Assembly: GCF_023016525.1 (NCBI RefSeq)
Contig: NZ_JALKCG010000003.1
Span: 1 to 64,000, forward strand
Direction of reading: 5' to 3'
DNA: 64,000 nt
Source of the DNA: Ancylobacter koreensis
GTDB lineage: Bacteria; Pseudomonadota; Alphaproteobacteria; Rhizobiales; Xanthobacteraceae
This document shows, piece after piece, positions 17,620-28,858 of the stretch (position 1 is the stretch's first letter; each line of letters begins with the position of its first letter). The notes under the pieces were generated by a model. That model was not told the origin of the DNA. It ran no database searches and saw only the letters and a program-made list of their open reading frames with translations. The position numbers were made by a program, and so were the translations under genes.

Positions 17620-18369
17620 CTACAGCACCGGCAGCAACCGGCGCACGATAAGGGCGGAGGACAGCGACACTTCGTCGACGAACTGGCGGAAATCGAAATG
17701 GGACTGGCTGCCCGCGAGGTCCGACAACGCGCGCACGACCAGCCACGGCACGCCGAAGGCGTTGCACGCCTGCGCCATCGCCGCGCCCTCCATCTCCACC
17801 GCCGCGCCGCCGAGCTCGCGGAACAGCCGCTCGCGCAGCGTCCCGGAGTTCACGAACTGGTCGCCGGTGAGCACGCGGCCGAAATGCAGCCGCGGCGGGC
17901 GGTCGCTGCCGGCGGCGGAGATCGGGTTGAGGGTGAGATCGGCCAGCGCCGCCCGTACCCGCGCCATCAGCGCATCGTCGGCGGCGTGGCCGAGACCGTC
18001 ATGCGGGCTGAAGAAGGGCAGGTGCCCGGCCTGATAGACGACGAAGCCTTCCTCGGAGGTGTAGCCGGCGTCGTGCTGCACCACATGCTCGGCGATCACC
18101 ACGTCGCCGATCGACAGCTCGGGGTCGAGCCCGCCGGCAATGCCGGAAAACAGCAGCAGGCGGCAGCCGAATCGCTCGATCAGCAGCGTGGCGGCGATGG
18201 CGGCGTTGACCTTGCCCATGCCGGCGCGGGCGAGCACCACGCGATGCCCGTCGAGCCGGCCGGCATGGAAGGCCATGCCGGCGCGCTCGGTGATCTCGGC
18301 ATTGGCGAGATTGTCGGCGAGAAACGCGAATTCCTGCGGAATCGCGCAAAGGACGCCGACGGGACCCAT
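17620..18369 (-). CDS. mtnN: 5'-methylthioadenosine/S-adenosylhomocysteine nucleosidase
   Basis: A 249-residue MTA/SAH nucleosidase-type phosphorylase-fold enzyme that would release adenine from methylthioadenosine or S-adenosylhomocysteine. The glycine-rich FSGIAGGLDPELSIGDVV, the central VEMEGAAMAQ with the substrate-binding Met-Glu, and RALSDLAG near the end (catalytic aspartate) fit the family. The start ATG shares one base with the stop of erpA (TGATG), so translation is coupled. The family assignment is firm; whether MTA, SAH or another nucleoside is the main substrate is not visible. Confidence 0.85.
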   Translation of the reverse strand: MGPVGVLCAIPQEFAFLADNLANAEITERAGMAFHAGRLDGHRVVLARAGMGKVNAAIAATLLIERFGCRLLLFSGIAGGLDPELSIGDVVIAEHVVQHDAGYTSEEGFVVYQAGHLPFFSPHDGLGHAADDALMARVRAALADLTLNPISAAGSDRPPRLHFGRVLTGDQFVNSGTLRERLFRELGGAAVEMEGAAMAQACNAFGVPWLVVRALSDLAGSQSHFDFRQFVDEVSLSSALIVRRLLPVL

Positions 18370-18728
18370 CAGAGGGCGAAGCTGGTGCCGCAGCCGCAAG
18401 AGGCGGTCGCGTGCGGGTTGGCGATGCGGAACGAGGCGCCGATCAGGTCGTCGACGAAATCGATGTTGGAGCCGGACATATATTCCAGCGACACCGGGTC
18501 GATCACGACGGTGGCGGCGCCCTCGGCGATGATCACGTCGTCCGCCTCGCGCTCGCGGGTGACGTCGAACTTGTACTGGAAGCCGGAGCAGCCGCCGCCC
18601 TCGACGCTGACGCGCAGCATGCTCTGCGGCGGCTCGGCGCTGAGGATTTCGGCGATGCGCCGGGCGGCGCTGGCGGTGACGCCCACGGAGGAGGTTTCTG
18701 TCATCGGACGGTCTTCGGTTGAAGGCAT
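18369..18728 (-). CDS. erpA: A-type iron-sulfur carrier protein (ErpA/IscA family)
   Basis: A 119-residue Fe-S carrier that passes clusters to target enzymes. The three conserved cysteines are present: one in GGGCSGFQY and two in the C-terminal CGCGTSF. The start at 18728 has GGAGG ten bases upstream; an internal ATG at 18704 (MTETSSVGVTASAARRI) gives a more usual 111-residue product and cannot be excluded. It is divergent from dgt (about 100 bases between starts) and translationally coupled to mtnN downstream. Possible clients in this window include complex I and IlvD, by inference. Confidence 0.9.
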   Translation of the reverse strand: MPSTEDRPMTETSSVGVTASAARRIAEILSAEPPQSMLRVSVEGGGCSGFQYKFDVTREREADDVIIAEGAATVVIDPVSLEYMSGSNIDFVDDLIGASFRIANPHATASCGCGTSFAL

Positions 18729-18830
18729 CGGTGGGAGGCCTCCGGGTTGAATATGGGTTGCCTCAATAGTTAAGTGCTGCCGGCCCCGAGTCAAAGGGGT
18801 CTCGCAGCGGATCGGGCAGGGGAGACGTGC

Positions 18831-20003
18831 ATGGCGGTGGCCGGAGCGAAGCCGCGCGCGCCATGGGCGTCGAAGGCCGAGGAGAGCCGCGGTCGGCTGC
18901 ACGCCGAGCCGGGCGGCGACACGCGCAGCGCCTTCCGCCGCGACGCCGACCGCATCATCCATTCCAGCGCCTTCCGCCGGCTCGCCTACAAGACGCAGGT
19001 CTTCTCCTATCACGAGGGCGACCATTACCGCACCCGGCTGACCCATACGCTGGAGGTGGTGCAGGTCGCCCGCTCCATCGCCCGCGCGCTCGGCCTCGAC
19101 GAGGATCTGAGCGAGGCGCTGGCGCTGGCGCACGATCTCGGCCATCCCCCCTTCGCCCATGCCGGCGAGCGGGTGCTCGACGCCTGCATGAGCGCCTATG
19201 GCGGCTTCGATCACAATGCGCAGTCGCTTCGCGTCGTCACCCGGCTGGAGAATCGCTATCCCGGCTTCGACGGGCTGAACCTCTCCTGGGAGGTTCACGA
19301 GGGCATCGTAAAGCATAACGGCCCGCAGCCCGGCCCGCTGCCGCACGCCATCGAAGTGCATGCCGAGCGGCAGGATCTGTGGCTGTGGAGCTGGCCGTCG
19401 GCCGAGGCGCAGGTCGCCGCCATTGCCGACGACATCGCCTATGACGTGCACGACCTCGACGACGGGCTGCGCGCCGGGCTGTTCGGCATCGAGGAACTCT
19501 CGGCCCTGCCGCTGGTCGGGCCGATCATCGCCGGTATCAAGGCGCAATGGCCGGGGCTCGACCGGCCGCGCTTCATCCATGAGCTCGGCCGGCGCATGAT
19601 CACAGCCCTGATCGCCGACGCGGTGGCCGAGAGCGAGCGCCGCATCGGACTGGCGCGCCCCGCCAATGCGGACGCGATCCGCCAGCTCGGTGCCCCGATG
19701 GTCGGCTTCTCGGAAGGCGTCGCGCAGGCGGAGAAGGCGGTCAAATCCTTCCTGTTCCCGCGCATGTACCGCCATCCCCGCGTGATGGAGGAGATGGCGG
19801 CGGCCGGCGACGTGGTGCGCGACCTGTTCCACCGCTATATGGCCGACACCGGCGCGCTGCCGGAGGAATGGCGCGCCAGTGTCGAGGGGCGCACCGAGGC
19901 GGCGCGGGCGCGGCGCATCGCCGATTTCCTCGCCGGCCAGACCGACCGCTACGCGCGTGCCGAGCACGCCCGGCTCTTTGACAGGGCATCGGAACTGCGG
20001 TAG
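18831..20003 (+). CDS. dgt: Deoxyguanosinetriphosphate triphosphohydrolase-like protein
   Basis: A 390-residue HD-domain dNTP triphosphohydrolase (dGTPase type 2) that lowers dNTP pools. The metal site is clear: [10 protein letters not shown], then [14 protein letters not shown] with the HD pair, and [14 protein letters not shown] further along. The N-terminal [24 protein letters not shown] is the family hallmark. AGGGGAG before the ATG supports the start. The next gene, argS, begins 62 bases downstream. The erpA-dgt-argS order fits the usual alphaproteobacterial neighbourhood. Confidence 0.93.
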   Translation: MAVAGAKPRAPWASKAEESRGRLHAEPGGDTRSAFRRDADRIIHSSAFRRLAYKTQVFSYHEGDHYRTRLTHTLEVVQVARSIARALGLDEDLSEALALAHDLGHPPFAHAGERVLDACMSAYGGFDHNAQSLRVVTRLENRYPGFDGLNLSWEVHEGIVKHNGPQPGPLPHAIEVHAERQDLWLWSWPSAEAQVAAIADDIAYDVHDLDDGLRAGLFGIEELSALPLVGPIIAGIKAQWPGLDRPRFIHELGRRMITALIADAVAESERRIGLARPANADAIRQLGAPMVGFSEGVAQAEKAVKSFLFPRMYRHPRVMEEMAAAGDVVRDLFHRYMADTGALPEEWRASVEGRTEAARARRIADFLAGQTDRYARAEHARLFDRASELR

Positions 20004-20065
20004 CGCCGCTCGTCGACGCCGGATCATACCGATCCCCGCGCCCTGCCGTGCCGGGAGCTTTCCAG

Positions 20066-21832
20066 ATGAACCTCTTCGCGCTCTTCGCCGATCACGTCCG
20101 CGATGCCGTGAGCCAGCTCGTCGCCGAGGGCGCCGTGCCCGCCGGCATCGACACGGCGCGCGTCGTGGTGGAGCCGCCGCGCGAGGCGAGCCATGGCGAC
20201 CTCGCCACCAATGCGGCGATGGTGCTGGCGAAGGAAGCCGGCATGAAGCCGCGCGACCTCGCGGAGAAGCTGACGGGCAAGCTCGCCGCGCTGCCCGGCG
20301 TGGCGCGGGTGGAGGTGGCCGGCCCTGGCTTCATCAACATCGCGCTCGACGGCTCGTACTGGCCGCGCGTCCTCGCCGCCGTGCTCACTGCCGGGCGGGA
20401 TTTTGGCCGTGCCGATGCGGGCGGCGGGCAGAAGATCAATGTCGAGTACGTCTCGGCCAACCCGACCGGCCCGATGCATGTCGGCCATTGCCGGGGCGCG
20501 GTGTTCGGCGACGCGCTCGCCAACCTGCTGGCCTTCGCCGGCTGGCAGGTAACGCGCGAATACTACATCAACGACGCCGGCGCGCAGGTCGACGTGCTCG
20601 CCCGCTCCGCCTATCTGCGCTACCGCGAGGCGCTGGGCGAGGCGATCACCATTCCCGAGGGGCTCTATCCCGGCGACTATCTCGTGCCGGTCGGCAAGGC
20701 GCTGGTGACGAAGTACGGCAACACCCTGCTCGGCAAGAGCGAGGAGGAGTGGCTGCCGCCCGTGCGGGCCATCGCCATCGACGCCATGATGGGGATGATC
20801 CGCGACGATCTCGCCGCGCTCAACATCCATCACGAGGTGTTCTTCTCCGAGCGTACGCTGCATGCGCGCCCCGAGGGCGGGTCGAGCATCATCGACCGCA
20901 TGCTGGAGAGCTTGCGCGCCCGCGATCTCGTCTATGAGGGCCGCCTGCCGCCGCCCAAGGGCCAGCCGGTGGAGGACTGGGAGGATCGCGAGCAGACGCT
21001 GTTCCGCGCCACCCAGTTCGGCGACGACGTCGACCGGCCGCTCATGAAGTCGGACGGCGCCTATACCTATTTCGCCGCCGACATTGCTTACCACAAGGAC
21101 AAGTTCGACCGCGGCTTCAAGCGCATGATCGACATCTGGGGCGCCGACCATGGCGGCTATGTCAAGCGCATGCAGGCGGCGGTGAAGGCGGCCTCGGACG
21201 GCCAGGCGAGCCTCGATGTCGAGCTGTGCCAGCTCGTGCGCCTGCTGCGCAACGGCGAACCGGTGAAGATGTCGAAGCGCGCCGGCGATTTCGTCACCTT
21301 GCGCGACGTGGTCGAGGAGGTGGGCCGCGACGCGGTGCGCTTCATGATGATCAACCGCAAGAACGACGCGGTGCTCGACTTCGATCTCGCCAAGGTGATC
21401 GAGCAGTCGCGCGACAACCCGGTCTTCTATGTCCAGTACGCCCATGCCCGCGCCAGCTCGATCCTGCGCAATGCGAAGGAGGCCTTTCCGGACCTGCCGG
21501 CCGAGGCGGGAGCCTTCGCCGATGCCGAGCTTTCGCGGCTGGATGACGAAGGGGAGATCGCGCTCGTCAAGCTGCTGGCCAGCTATCCCCGAATCGTCGA
21601 GCAGGCGGCGGCCGCGCGCGAGCCGCATCGGCTGGCCTTCTACCTCTACGAACTCGCCAGCGGCCTGCACGGACAGTGGAATCGCGGCAAGGACATGCCA
21701 CATTTACGCTTCATTATCGAAGATGATCGAAAGTCCACTTATGCGCGGCTGGCTCTTGTGCACGCGGTCGCGCTGATCATCGCTTCAGGGCTTTCCATTC
21801 TTGGAGTCGATGCGCCCGAAGAAATGCGGTGA
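20066..21832 (+). CDS. argS: Arginyl-tRNA synthetase
   Basis: A 588-residue class I synthetase charging tRNA-Arg. It has the N-terminal additional domain, the HIGH-type motif in [18 protein letters not shown] (about residues 131-148), a KMSKS-like loop [16 protein letters not shown], and the C-terminal DALR anticodon-binding domain ending in the [16 protein letters not shown] helix. GGGAG precedes the chosen ATG; the frame is open to 20048. The 3' part after 21690 uses more AT-rich codons than the rest (CATTTACGC, ATTATCGAAG), a mild oddity. Confidence 0.97.
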   Translation: MNLFALFADHVRDAVSQLVAEGAVPAGIDTARVVVEPPREASHGDLATNAAMVLAKEAGMKPRDLAEKLTGKLAALPGVARVEVAGPGFINIALDGSYWPRVLAAVLTAGRDFGRADAGGGQKINVEYVSANPTGPMHVGHCRGAVFGDALANLLAFAGWQVTREYYINDAGAQVDVLARSAYLRYREALGEAITIPEGLYPGDYLVPVGKALVTKYGNTLLGKSEEEWLPPVRAIAIDAMMGMIRDDLAALNIHHEVFFSERTLHARPEGGSSIIDRMLESLRARDLVYEGRLPPPKGQPVEDWEDREQTLFRATQFGDDVDRPLMKSDGAYTYFAADIAYHKDKFDRGFKRMIDIWGADHGGYVKRMQAAVKAASDGQASLDVELCQLVRLLRNGEPVKMSKRAGDFVTLRDVVEEVGRDAVRFMMINRKNDAVLDFDLAKVIEQSRDNPVFYVQYAHARASSILRNAKEAFPDLPAEAGAFADAELSRLDDEGEIALVKLLASYPRIVEQAAAAREPHRLAFYLYELASGLHGQWNRGKDMPHLRFIIEDDRKSTYARLALVHAVALIIASGLSILGVDAPEEMR

Positions 21833-21925
21833 GCGCGTCGCGCGAGGCTTCGTTCGGCCAGCTCCGCCGCGAATGCCGCCTTCCCGGCGGTGATGTCTGG
21901 TTCTACTGCGAACGGGTTCTGTGAA

Positions 21926-23971
21926 ATGGCCAACGAGACCATGCGCAATCGGCCGGAAGTGCCCGCCGAGGATCCGCTCGCGGAACTCGCCCGGCTGATG
22001 GGGCAGGAGGACGAGTTCGGCGACCTGCTGCGACAGGCGCATGCCGCGCCCGATCCTGCCGCCCGCCGCCCCGCGCCCCCCGCTCCGCAGGCGCCTTCTC
22101 CGCAGTCCGCGGCGCCGCGTGCCCCGCAGCCGCGTCCCGCGACGCCGCGCGCGCCGGAGCCGGGCCGTCCGGCGCCCGGCTCCTTCGCCGCTCTGGCCGC
22201 CGAGGTCTATAACGAGGGCGCCCGCCATTCATCCGCTGCCCGCAGCCCGGTCGACGACAGCGCCCGCGATCTCGGCCGGCCGCCGCGCCCGCAGCCGCCG
22301 CGCCCGGCGGATCCCCGGTTGGCCGATCCGCGTCAGTTCGAGGCCCGCCAGCCCGAGCAGCGTGCGCCGGAATACCGTGCCCCAGAGACCCGCATTCCCG
22401 ATCCCCGTGCCGCAGATCCCCGTGCCGCCGATCCGCGGGCTCCGCAGGAACGGACCCCGCAGGAGCGTGCCCCGCAGGACCGCGCGCCCTTCGTGCCGCC
22501 GCGTCCGCAGCCGACCGAGCCGCCGCGCCGTTCGGCGCCTGCGGCCTCGCAGCCCGAGGCCGGCTTCGATCGCGGCGTGAACGCAGTGTCGCGCGCGCTG
22601 GCCCAGTCCTTCGATCCGCTTCCGGAGACGCCGCGCGCCGCGCCTCCGCGTCCCGAACCGGCTCGCCCCGAGCAGTCTCGCCCTGAGGCCGCTCGTGCCG
22701 ACGCGAGCCGCATCGATGCCGCGCATGCCGATATCCTGCGCGGCGCCGCCCCGGCGCGCGCGTCTCAGGCGCGCGACCTGGACGAGGACGCTCTGCCGCC
22801 CGCCGAATCGCGCCTGCCGTCCTGGATGCAGCGCGAGGGCACCCGCGCGCCGGCGCCGACCCCGGCCCAGCCGGCCGCGCGTGGCCCGGCTCCGCAGCCC
22901 GGCCAGCCCTTCGATCTCGACGAGGAAAGCTACGATTACGGCCGCTCGGCTGCGGACTACAACCCGGCCGACGCCTATGATTCCTACGAGGTCGAGGACG
23001 AGGTGCCGGAGCGGCGCGGCCGCCGCCGGCTGTTGCTGGTCGGCGGCCTGATCGCGGTCTTCGTCGTCGCGGCTGCGGCTGGCTATATGCTGGTCGGCGG
23101 CCACAAGGGCACGCTGATCGCCTCAGGCGAGCCGCCGGTGATCCGCGCCGAGCAGGGGCCGAACAAGGTGGTGCCGGCCCAGCCGGCCAAGGAGCCGGCC
23201 ACCTCGGACGGCCAGAAGCTGATCTATGACCGCGTCGGCGGCAATGCCACGACCGGCAACGAGCAGGTGGTTTCCAGCGAGGAGCAGCCCGTCGACATGT
23301 CGCAGGCCGCCCAGCCGCAGCCGCGCGTGATCACGACGGCGCCGGCCTATTCCGGCTCCTCGTCGCAGGCGGGCGGCAATCCGAACGCTGCCGAGCCCAA
23401 GCGCGTGCGCACGCTCACCGTGCGCGCCGACGGCACCATCGTCGAGGATTCGCCGCCGCCGTCGCCGCCGCCCTCTGCTGCTCCGGTGCAGTCCTCGGCC
23501 CAGCCGACCAGCACCGCGCCGATCCCGCTCAACACCGGCAGCGGCGGGCCGGTCTCCACCAACCCGACCCCGCTCTCCGCCACGCCGTCCATCGTCGATA
23601 ACGTACCGGCACCCGCGCGCGTCGCGGCCGCCCCGGCCATGCCGGCTGCGGTCCAGACCCCGGCCGCCGCTCCCCGCCCGGCTGCCGCGCCTGCGTCGGC
23701 CGCCGGCGCCACGGCTCCCGCCGGCGCTTATGTGGTGCAGATCGCCTCGGTGCGCTCGGAAGCGGAAGCGCAGGCGACGTGGCGCAGCATGCAGTCGAAA
23801 TATGCCGGCCTGCTCGCCAACCAGCCCTTCGGCGTCAAGCGCGCCGACCTCGGCGATCGCGGTGTCTATTACCGCGCTCAGGTCGGCTCCTTCGGCTCGC
23901 GGGACGAAGCGGTCAGCCTCTGCGAGGCGCTTCGCGCCCAGGGCGGCGACTGCATGGTCCAGCGCAACTGA
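21926..23971 (+). CDS. SPOR-domain cell-division protein
   Basis: A 681-residue single-pass inner-membrane protein. A cytoplasmic N-terminus (DPLAELARLMGQEDEFGDLLR) is followed by over 300 P, A and R-rich residues with short tandem units (DPRAADPRA; PQERTPQERAPQDRAP). One membrane helix (LLLVGGLIAVFVVAAAAGYML) lies near residue 370, then a proline-rich periplasmic linker, and a C-terminal SPOR domain (about 600-681: YVVQIASVRSEAEA to VYYRAQVGSF). SPOR domains bind denuded glycan at division sites. It sits between argS and nagZ, as in other Rhizobiales. The start at 21926 matches the family. Confidence 0.88.
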   Translation: MANETMRNRPEVPAEDPLAELARLMGQEDEFGDLLRQAHAAPDPAARRPAPPAPQAPSPQSAAPRAPQPRPATPRAPEPGRPAPGSFAALAAEVYNEGARHSSAARSPVDDSARDLGRPPRPQPPRPADPRLADPRQFEARQPEQRAPEYRAPETRIPDPRAADPRAADPRAPQERTPQERAPQDRAPFVPPRPQPTEPPRRSAPAASQPEAGFDRGVNAVSRALAQSFDPLPETPRAAPPRPEPARPEQSRPEAARADASRIDAAHADILRGAAPARASQARDLDEDALPPAESRLPSWMQREGTRAPAPTPAQPAARGPAPQPGQPFDLDEESYDYGRSAADYNPADAYDSYEVEDEVPERRGRRRLLLVGGLIAVFVVAAAAGYMLVGGHKGTLIASGEPPVIRAEQGPNKVVPAQPAKEPATSDGQKLIYDRVGGNATTGNEQVVSSEEQPVDMSQAAQPQPRVITTAPAYSGSSSQAGGNPNAAEPKRVRTLTVRADGTIVEDSPPPSPPPSAAPVQSSAQPTSTAPIPLNTGSGGPVSTNPTPLSATPSIVDNVPAPARVAAAPAMPAAVQTPAAAPRPAAAPASAAGATAPAGAYVVQIASVRSEAEAQATWRSMQSKYAGLLANQPFGVKRADLGDRGVYYRAQVGSFGSRDEAVSLCEALRAQGGDCMVQRN

Positions 23972-23988
23972 ACGGCATTCATCCGACC

Positions 23989-25017
23989 ATGAGCGCCGCA
24001 TCGGCCCCCCGTGCCTTCATCACCGGCTGCGCCGGCATTGCGCTGACGCCTGACGAGACGGAGTTTCTGCGCGCTTCCGCGCCGTGGGGCCTCATCATCT
24101 TCCGCCGCAATATCGAGACGCCGGCGCAGGTCGCCGCGCTGGTCGAGGCCTTCCGGGCTGCGGTCGGCCGGCCCGACGCCCCGGTGCTAGTCGACCAGGA
24201 AGGCGGGCGCGTGCAGCGGCTCGGCCCGCCGCACTGGCCGGCCTACCCCGCAGCCGAGGTGTTCGCCCGCCGCGCCGAGGCCGGCGACAGGGAGGGGGCC
24301 GCCGAGGCGGCCCGGCTCGGCGCGCGCCTGATGGCCGAGGACCTGGCAGCGCTCGGCATCAATGTGGATTGCGTGCCCTGCGCCGATCTGCGCCTGCCGG
24401 AAGGCCACGGCATTATCGGCGACCGGGCCTATGGTACGACGCCCGCGCAGGTCGCCCGTCTCGCCGGCGCGGCGGCGCGGGGGCTGATGGAGGGCGGGGT
24501 GCTGCCCGTGCTCAAGCATATTCCCGGCCATGGCCGCGCCCGTGCCGACAGCCATCTCAGCCTGCCGGTGGTCGAGACGTCGCGCGCCGAGCTGGAGGCG
24601 ACCGATTTCGAGCCGTTCCGCCTGCTGGCCGACCTGCCGCTCGGCATGACGGCGCATGTGGTCTACGCCGCGATAGATGCCGAGCGCCCGGCGACCACCT
24701 CGAAGCGCGTCATCGACGAGATCATCCGCGGCCATATCGGCTTCGACGGCGCGCTGATGAGCGACGACCTCTCCATGGGTGCGCTGGCGGGCTCGCTGGC
24801 GAGCCGGGCAGAGTCCTCCTTCGCCGCCGGCTGCGACCTCGCACTCCACTGCAATGGCCGGCTCGACGAGATGGCGGAGGTCGCCTCCCGCGCGCCGCTG
24901 CTGGAGGGCGAGGCGGCCCGGCGCTGCGCGGCGGCGCTGGCACGGCTGGGTGCGCGCGAAGAAATCGCGCTGGACGAGGCGCGGGCGCGTTTTTCCGATA
25001 TGATCGCGGCGTCCTGA
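23989..25017 (+). CDS. nagZ: Beta-N-acetylhexosaminidase (GH3)
   Basis: A 342-residue cytoplasmic glycoside hydrolase of muropeptide recycling that removes GlcNAc from anhydro-muropeptides. The family signature KHIPGHGRARADSHLSLPVV contains the catalytic Asp-His pair, VLVDQEGGRVQRL is the substrate strand, and LMSDDLSMGAL carries the nucleophile aspartate. The start lies 17 bases after the SPOR gene stop. The position between a septal protein and scpAB links it to wall turnover and division in one operon. Confidence 0.93.
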   Translation: MSAASAPRAFITGCAGIALTPDETEFLRASAPWGLIIFRRNIETPAQVAALVEAFRAAVGRPDAPVLVDQEGGRVQRLGPPHWPAYPAAEVFARRAEAGDREGAAEAARLGARLMAEDLAALGINVDCVPCADLRLPEGHGIIGDRAYGTTPAQVARLAGAAARGLMEGGVLPVLKHIPGHGRARADSHLSLPVVETSRAELEATDFEPFRLLADLPLGMTAHVVYAAIDAERPATTSKRVIDEIIRGHIGFDGALMSDDLSMGALAGSLASRAESSFAAGCDLALHCNGRLDEMAEVASRAPLLEGEAARRCAAALARLGAREEIALDEARARFSDMIAAS

Positions 25018-25035
25018 ACGACGTCAGCGCTCCCC

Positions 25036-25838
25036 ATGGTTCAAAGCCAGTTCACTTTCGATGCCGATTCCGTACGCCAGGCGGGCGATCCCGCGCTGGT
25101 GGTGGATGTCGACGGCTTCGAGGGACCGCTGGACCTGTTGCTGGCGCTGGCGCGGACGCAGAAGGTCGACCTGTCCCGCATCTCCATCCTCGAACTCGCC
25201 GAGCAATATCTCGGCTTCGTCGAGGAGGCGCGGCGCATCCGGCTGGAGCTTGCCGCCGATTATCTCGTGATGGCGGCGTGGCTCGCCTATCTCAAATCCC
25301 GCCTGCTGCTGCCCGATCCGCCGAAGGAGGAGGGGCCGAGCGCCTCCGACCTCGCCGCCGACCTTGCCGAGCGCCTGCGCCGGCTGGAGCGCATCCGCGC
25401 TGCCGCCGCGCATTTGGCCACCCGCGACCGCATCGGTCACGAGGTGTTCGCGCGCGGGGCGCCCGAGCCGCTCGTGCGGGCCGGCCCTGTCGTCTATGAG
25501 GCGACGCTCTACGACCTGTTGGCCGCCTATGGCGCGCAGCGCCAGAAGATGGCGCTGTCGCAGGTGCGATTCCCGCCGCGCAACGTCATCTCCCTCGCCG
25601 ATGCCCGCGAGCGGCTGGAGCGGCTGATCGGCCGGCTGGCGCTGCATGGCGAATGGGCCCGGCTCGACGGTTTCCTGCTCAACTGGATCGCCGATCCGAA
25701 GATGCGCGCCACGGCGCTCGCTTCCGGCTTCTCGGCGACGCTGGAAATGGTGCGCGAAGGACTGGTCGACGTGCAGCAGGAGGATGCTTTCGCGCCGATC
25801 TGGATTCGCAGCCGCGTCCCGCCGCCGGAGGAGGGCGC

Positions 25839-25842
<4 letters not shown>
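25036..25842 (+). CDS. scpA: Segregation and condensation protein A
   Basis: A 268-residue kleisin that bridges the SMC dimer and recruits ScpB for chromosome compaction and segregation. It contains the ScpA signature GFEGPLDLLLALARTQKVDL (about residues 31-50), the ILELAEQYLGFV helix and a C-terminal winged helix. The stop overlaps the scpB start (ATGA), so ScpA and ScpB are coupled. It lies 18 bases after nagZ. The partner smc is not in the window. Confidence 0.95.
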
Positions 25843-26588
<746 letters not shown>

Positions 26589-26618
26589 GCGCGCTGCGTC
26601 CGGCCACAGGAGAAGCTG

Positions 26619-27698
26619 ATGTATCACGCGCCGGCCCGCACGCCCGTTTCGCTCGCCAGCCGCCTGACGCTGGAGGCGGTGCGGCACGGCTATGACGAGG
26701 TGGAGGCGGTGCGCGGTGTCTCGCTCACCGTCGAGCCGGGGCAGATACTGTGCCTGCTCGGCCAGTCCGGGTGCGGCAAGACCACGCTGCTGCGCCTGAT
26801 CGCCGGCATCGAGCGGCCGAGCAGCGGGCGCATCCTGCTCGACAAGCAGGTGATTGCCGGGCCAGGGGCCTTCGTGCCGCCGGAGAAGCGCAATATCGGC
26901 CTCGTCTTCCAGGACTATGCGTTGTTTCCGCACCTGACCAATCTGGAGAACGTCGCCTTTGGGCTGCGCGCGCTGTCGGCCGGGGATGCCCATGACGAGG
27001 CGCTGCGGGCCCTCCAGCGGGTGCGGCTGGAGGACCATGCGCAGGATTATCCACACGCTCTTTCCGGCGGCGAGCAGCAGCGCGTGGCGCTGGCCCGCGC
27101 GCTCGTGCCGCGCCCCGGCATTCTCCTTATGGACGAGCCGTTCTCCGGGCTCGACAGTCGGCTGCGGGGCAGTGTGCGCACCGAGACGCTGAACGTGCTG
27201 CGCGACGCCCGCGCCACCTGCATCATCGTGACCCACGATCCCGAGGAGGCCATGCGGCTCGGCGACCGCATCGCGCTGATGCGCAAGGGCGAGCTGGTGC
27301 AGGTGGGCACGCCGGAGCAGCTCTACCGCCAGCCGGCGGACCTCGACGTGGCGCGTTTCTTCTGTGAAATCAATGAGGTGCCGGGCGAGGTGAGGGGCGG
27401 CCGGATGGTCACGCCGATGGGCAGCTTCCCGGCGCCCGGTCTGGCCGAGGGCGCTTCCGGGGTGGCGGCGATCCGCCCGCAGGGCATCGAGCTGCTGGCA
27501 CCCGGTTCGGGCGTGCCGGGCCGAATCGTCGCCCACCGTTTCCTCGGCGAACTCGATCTCTACGAGGTCTCGGTGAACGGTCTGGACCGTCCATTGGTCG
27601 CACGCCGGCGGACGCGGGCCGGCCTGTTGCGTGGGCATGACGTGGGCGTGAGCATCGAGCCGGCGGAGGTTCTTGTCTTCGCCACGGCCCGGCCCTAG
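26619..27698 (+). CDS. Fbp-type ABC transporter ATP-binding protein
   Basis: A 359-residue ATPase of the ferric-ion or polyamine type (FbpC/PotA-like). Walker [10 protein letters not shown] (about residues 49-57), Q-loop [11 protein letters not shown], signature [15 protein letters not shown], Walker [13 protein letters not shown] and the H-loop [10 protein letters not shown] are intact, and a C-terminal TOBE-like domain follows residue 250. No permease or binding-protein gene is adjacent, so it is orphaned here and its substrate cannot be read from context. It sits between scpB and tatA on the same strand and may be co-transcribed. Confidence 0.85.
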   Translation: MYHAPARTPVSLASRLTLEAVRHGYDEVEAVRGVSLTVEPGQILCLLGQSGCGKTTLLRLIAGIERPSSGRILLDKQVIAGPGAFVPPEKRNIGLVFQDYALFPHLTNLENVAFGLRALSAGDAHDEALRALQRVRLEDHAQDYPHALSGGEQQRVALARALVPRPGILLMDEPFSGLDSRLRGSVRTETLNVLRDARATCIIVTHDPEEAMRLGDRIALMRKGELVQVGTPEQLYRQPADLDVARFFCEINEVPGEVRGGRMVTPMGSFPAPGLAEGASGVAAIRPQGIELLAPGSGVPGRIVAHRFLGELDLYEVSVNGLDRPLVARRRTRAGLLRGHDVGVSIEPAEVLVFATARP

Positions 27699-27765
27699 TG
27701 TCCGGTTTCAATTGCGATGCGCGGCCGCGAGGGGCCGGCGGCGCTTCGATAAGGGAGTTGGTGTT

Positions 27766-27990
27766 ATGGGTTCATTGAGCATCTGGCATTGGATCATCGT
27801 GCTGGTTGTCGTTCTGCTCCTCTTCGGTCGCGGCAAGCTTTCCGAGCTGATGGGCGACGCCGCCAAGGGGATCAAGGCGTTCAAGAAGGGCATGGCGGAC
27901 GAGGACGAGACGCCGGCGAAGCCGGCCGAGCCCGTGCGCTCGCTCGATCACCAGTCCCAGGTGGAAGCCGAGCGGACCAAGGTCGGCTGA
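27766..27990 (+). CDS. tatA: Twin-arginine translocase subunit TatA
   Basis: A 74-residue pore-forming subunit of the Tat system, which exports folded proteins. One N-terminal membrane helix ([19 protein letters not shown]), the hinge [12 protein letters not shown], an amphipathic helix ([14 protein letters not shown]) and a charged tail make it a textbook TatA. The start at 27766 is set by the family N-terminus MGSLSIWHW and AAGGGAG upstream. It heads tatABC, with tatB 61 bases on. Confidence 0.95.
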   Translation: MGSLSIWHWIIVLVVVLLLFGRGKLSELMGDAAKGIKAFKKGMADEDETPAKPAEPVRSLDHQSQVEAERTKVG

Positions 27991-28051
27991 TTCCGGCCCT
28001 GCTGCTCCCACGGATCGGGGAGGGCCGCGGATCGCGGCCCCGTCTTAACGC

Positions 28052-28858
28052 ATGTTCGACATCGGCTGGTCCGAACTACTTGTTGTCGGCGTCGTCGCCC
28101 TCGTGGTGATCGGCCCGAAGGAGCTTCCGCGCGTGCTGCGCACCGTGGGGCAGGGCGTGAACAAGCTGCGCCGGATGGCGGGCGAGTTCCAGGGGCAGTT
28201 CAACGAGGCGCTGCGCGAGGCGGAACTCACGGACCTCAAGGACAGCGTGAGCGGCCTGAAGAACGATCTGTCGGGGCTGGCGAGCGACGCGCGCAACTCG
28301 ATTTCGAACGCGCTGCCGACCAACCCGCTGCAGGACATCGCCACCGACGTGAAGGCGCCGACGGGCAGCGTCGAGCGCACCGACCTGCCGGCCGCCGACG
28401 CGCTGGCCGACCAGCTTCCCCCGCCGGGCGATCTCGATCCGCACCCGTTCGAGACCATCGAGCAGGAGGTGCGGGCGGCCACCGCTGCGGTGGAACCGGC
28501 GAAGCTCGAGCCGGCCAAGGCCGCGGCCGCGCCGGCCGTATCGACGCCGGCATCGCCGGCCGCCGCGACAGCGGCGCCGACGGTGGCGAGTGACGAGCCG
28601 GCGAAGCCGAAGCGTGTCCGCGCGGCCACGCCGGCCGCGACCGGTGAAGACGCCGCCGCGCCGAAGAAGCCGACCGTCCGGCGGGTCGCGAAGAAGCCGG
28701 CTGCCGAGCCGGAGGTCGCCGAGGCGGTCGCCGCGCTGGATGCGCCGGCGACACCGGCAACTCCCGTCAAGCCCAAGGCGCCGCCCAAGCCGCGCATCAA
28801 GGCCAAGCCCGGCACCAAGACGGAGCCGACCTCCGGCAATGAAGGGCCGGCCGCATGA
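28052..28858 (+). CDS. tatB: Twin-arginine translocase subunit TatB
   Basis: A 268-residue TatB. The N-terminus [29 protein letters not shown] is diagnostic (written here as a family pattern: Asp3, Glu8, Gly21, Pro22). An amphipathic helix follows, then a long alanine, proline and lysine-rich tail from about residue 120 that roughly doubles the length of E. coli TatB. With TatC it forms the receptor for twin-arginine signal peptides. The last four bases overlap the tatC start (ATGA). Confidence 0.95.
   Translation: MFDIGWSELLVVGVVALVVIGPKELPRVLRTVGQGVNKLRRMAGEFQGQFNEALREAELTDLKDSVSGLKNDLSGLASDARNSISNALPTNPLQDIATDVKAPTGSVERTDLPAADALADQLPPPGDLDPHPFETIEQEVRAATAAVEPAKLEPAKAAAAPAVSTPASPAAATAAPTVASDEPAKPKRVRAATPAATGEDAAAPKKPTVRRVAKKPAAEPEVAEAVAALDAPATPATPVKPKAPPKPRIKAKPGTKTEPTSGNEGPAA

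Noticed and set aside
17372-17767. 131-codon frame on the minus strand beside xthA
   Set aside because: The product is a P and R-rich shadow; the better-supported gene in this gap is the 44-codon frame at 17380-17514 in another frame.
22380-22500. Short tandem DNA repeats that could be taken for a CRISPR-like array
   Set aside because: They are codon-level repeats of DPRAADPRA-type units inside the SPOR protein, with no spacers of regular length and no cas genes.
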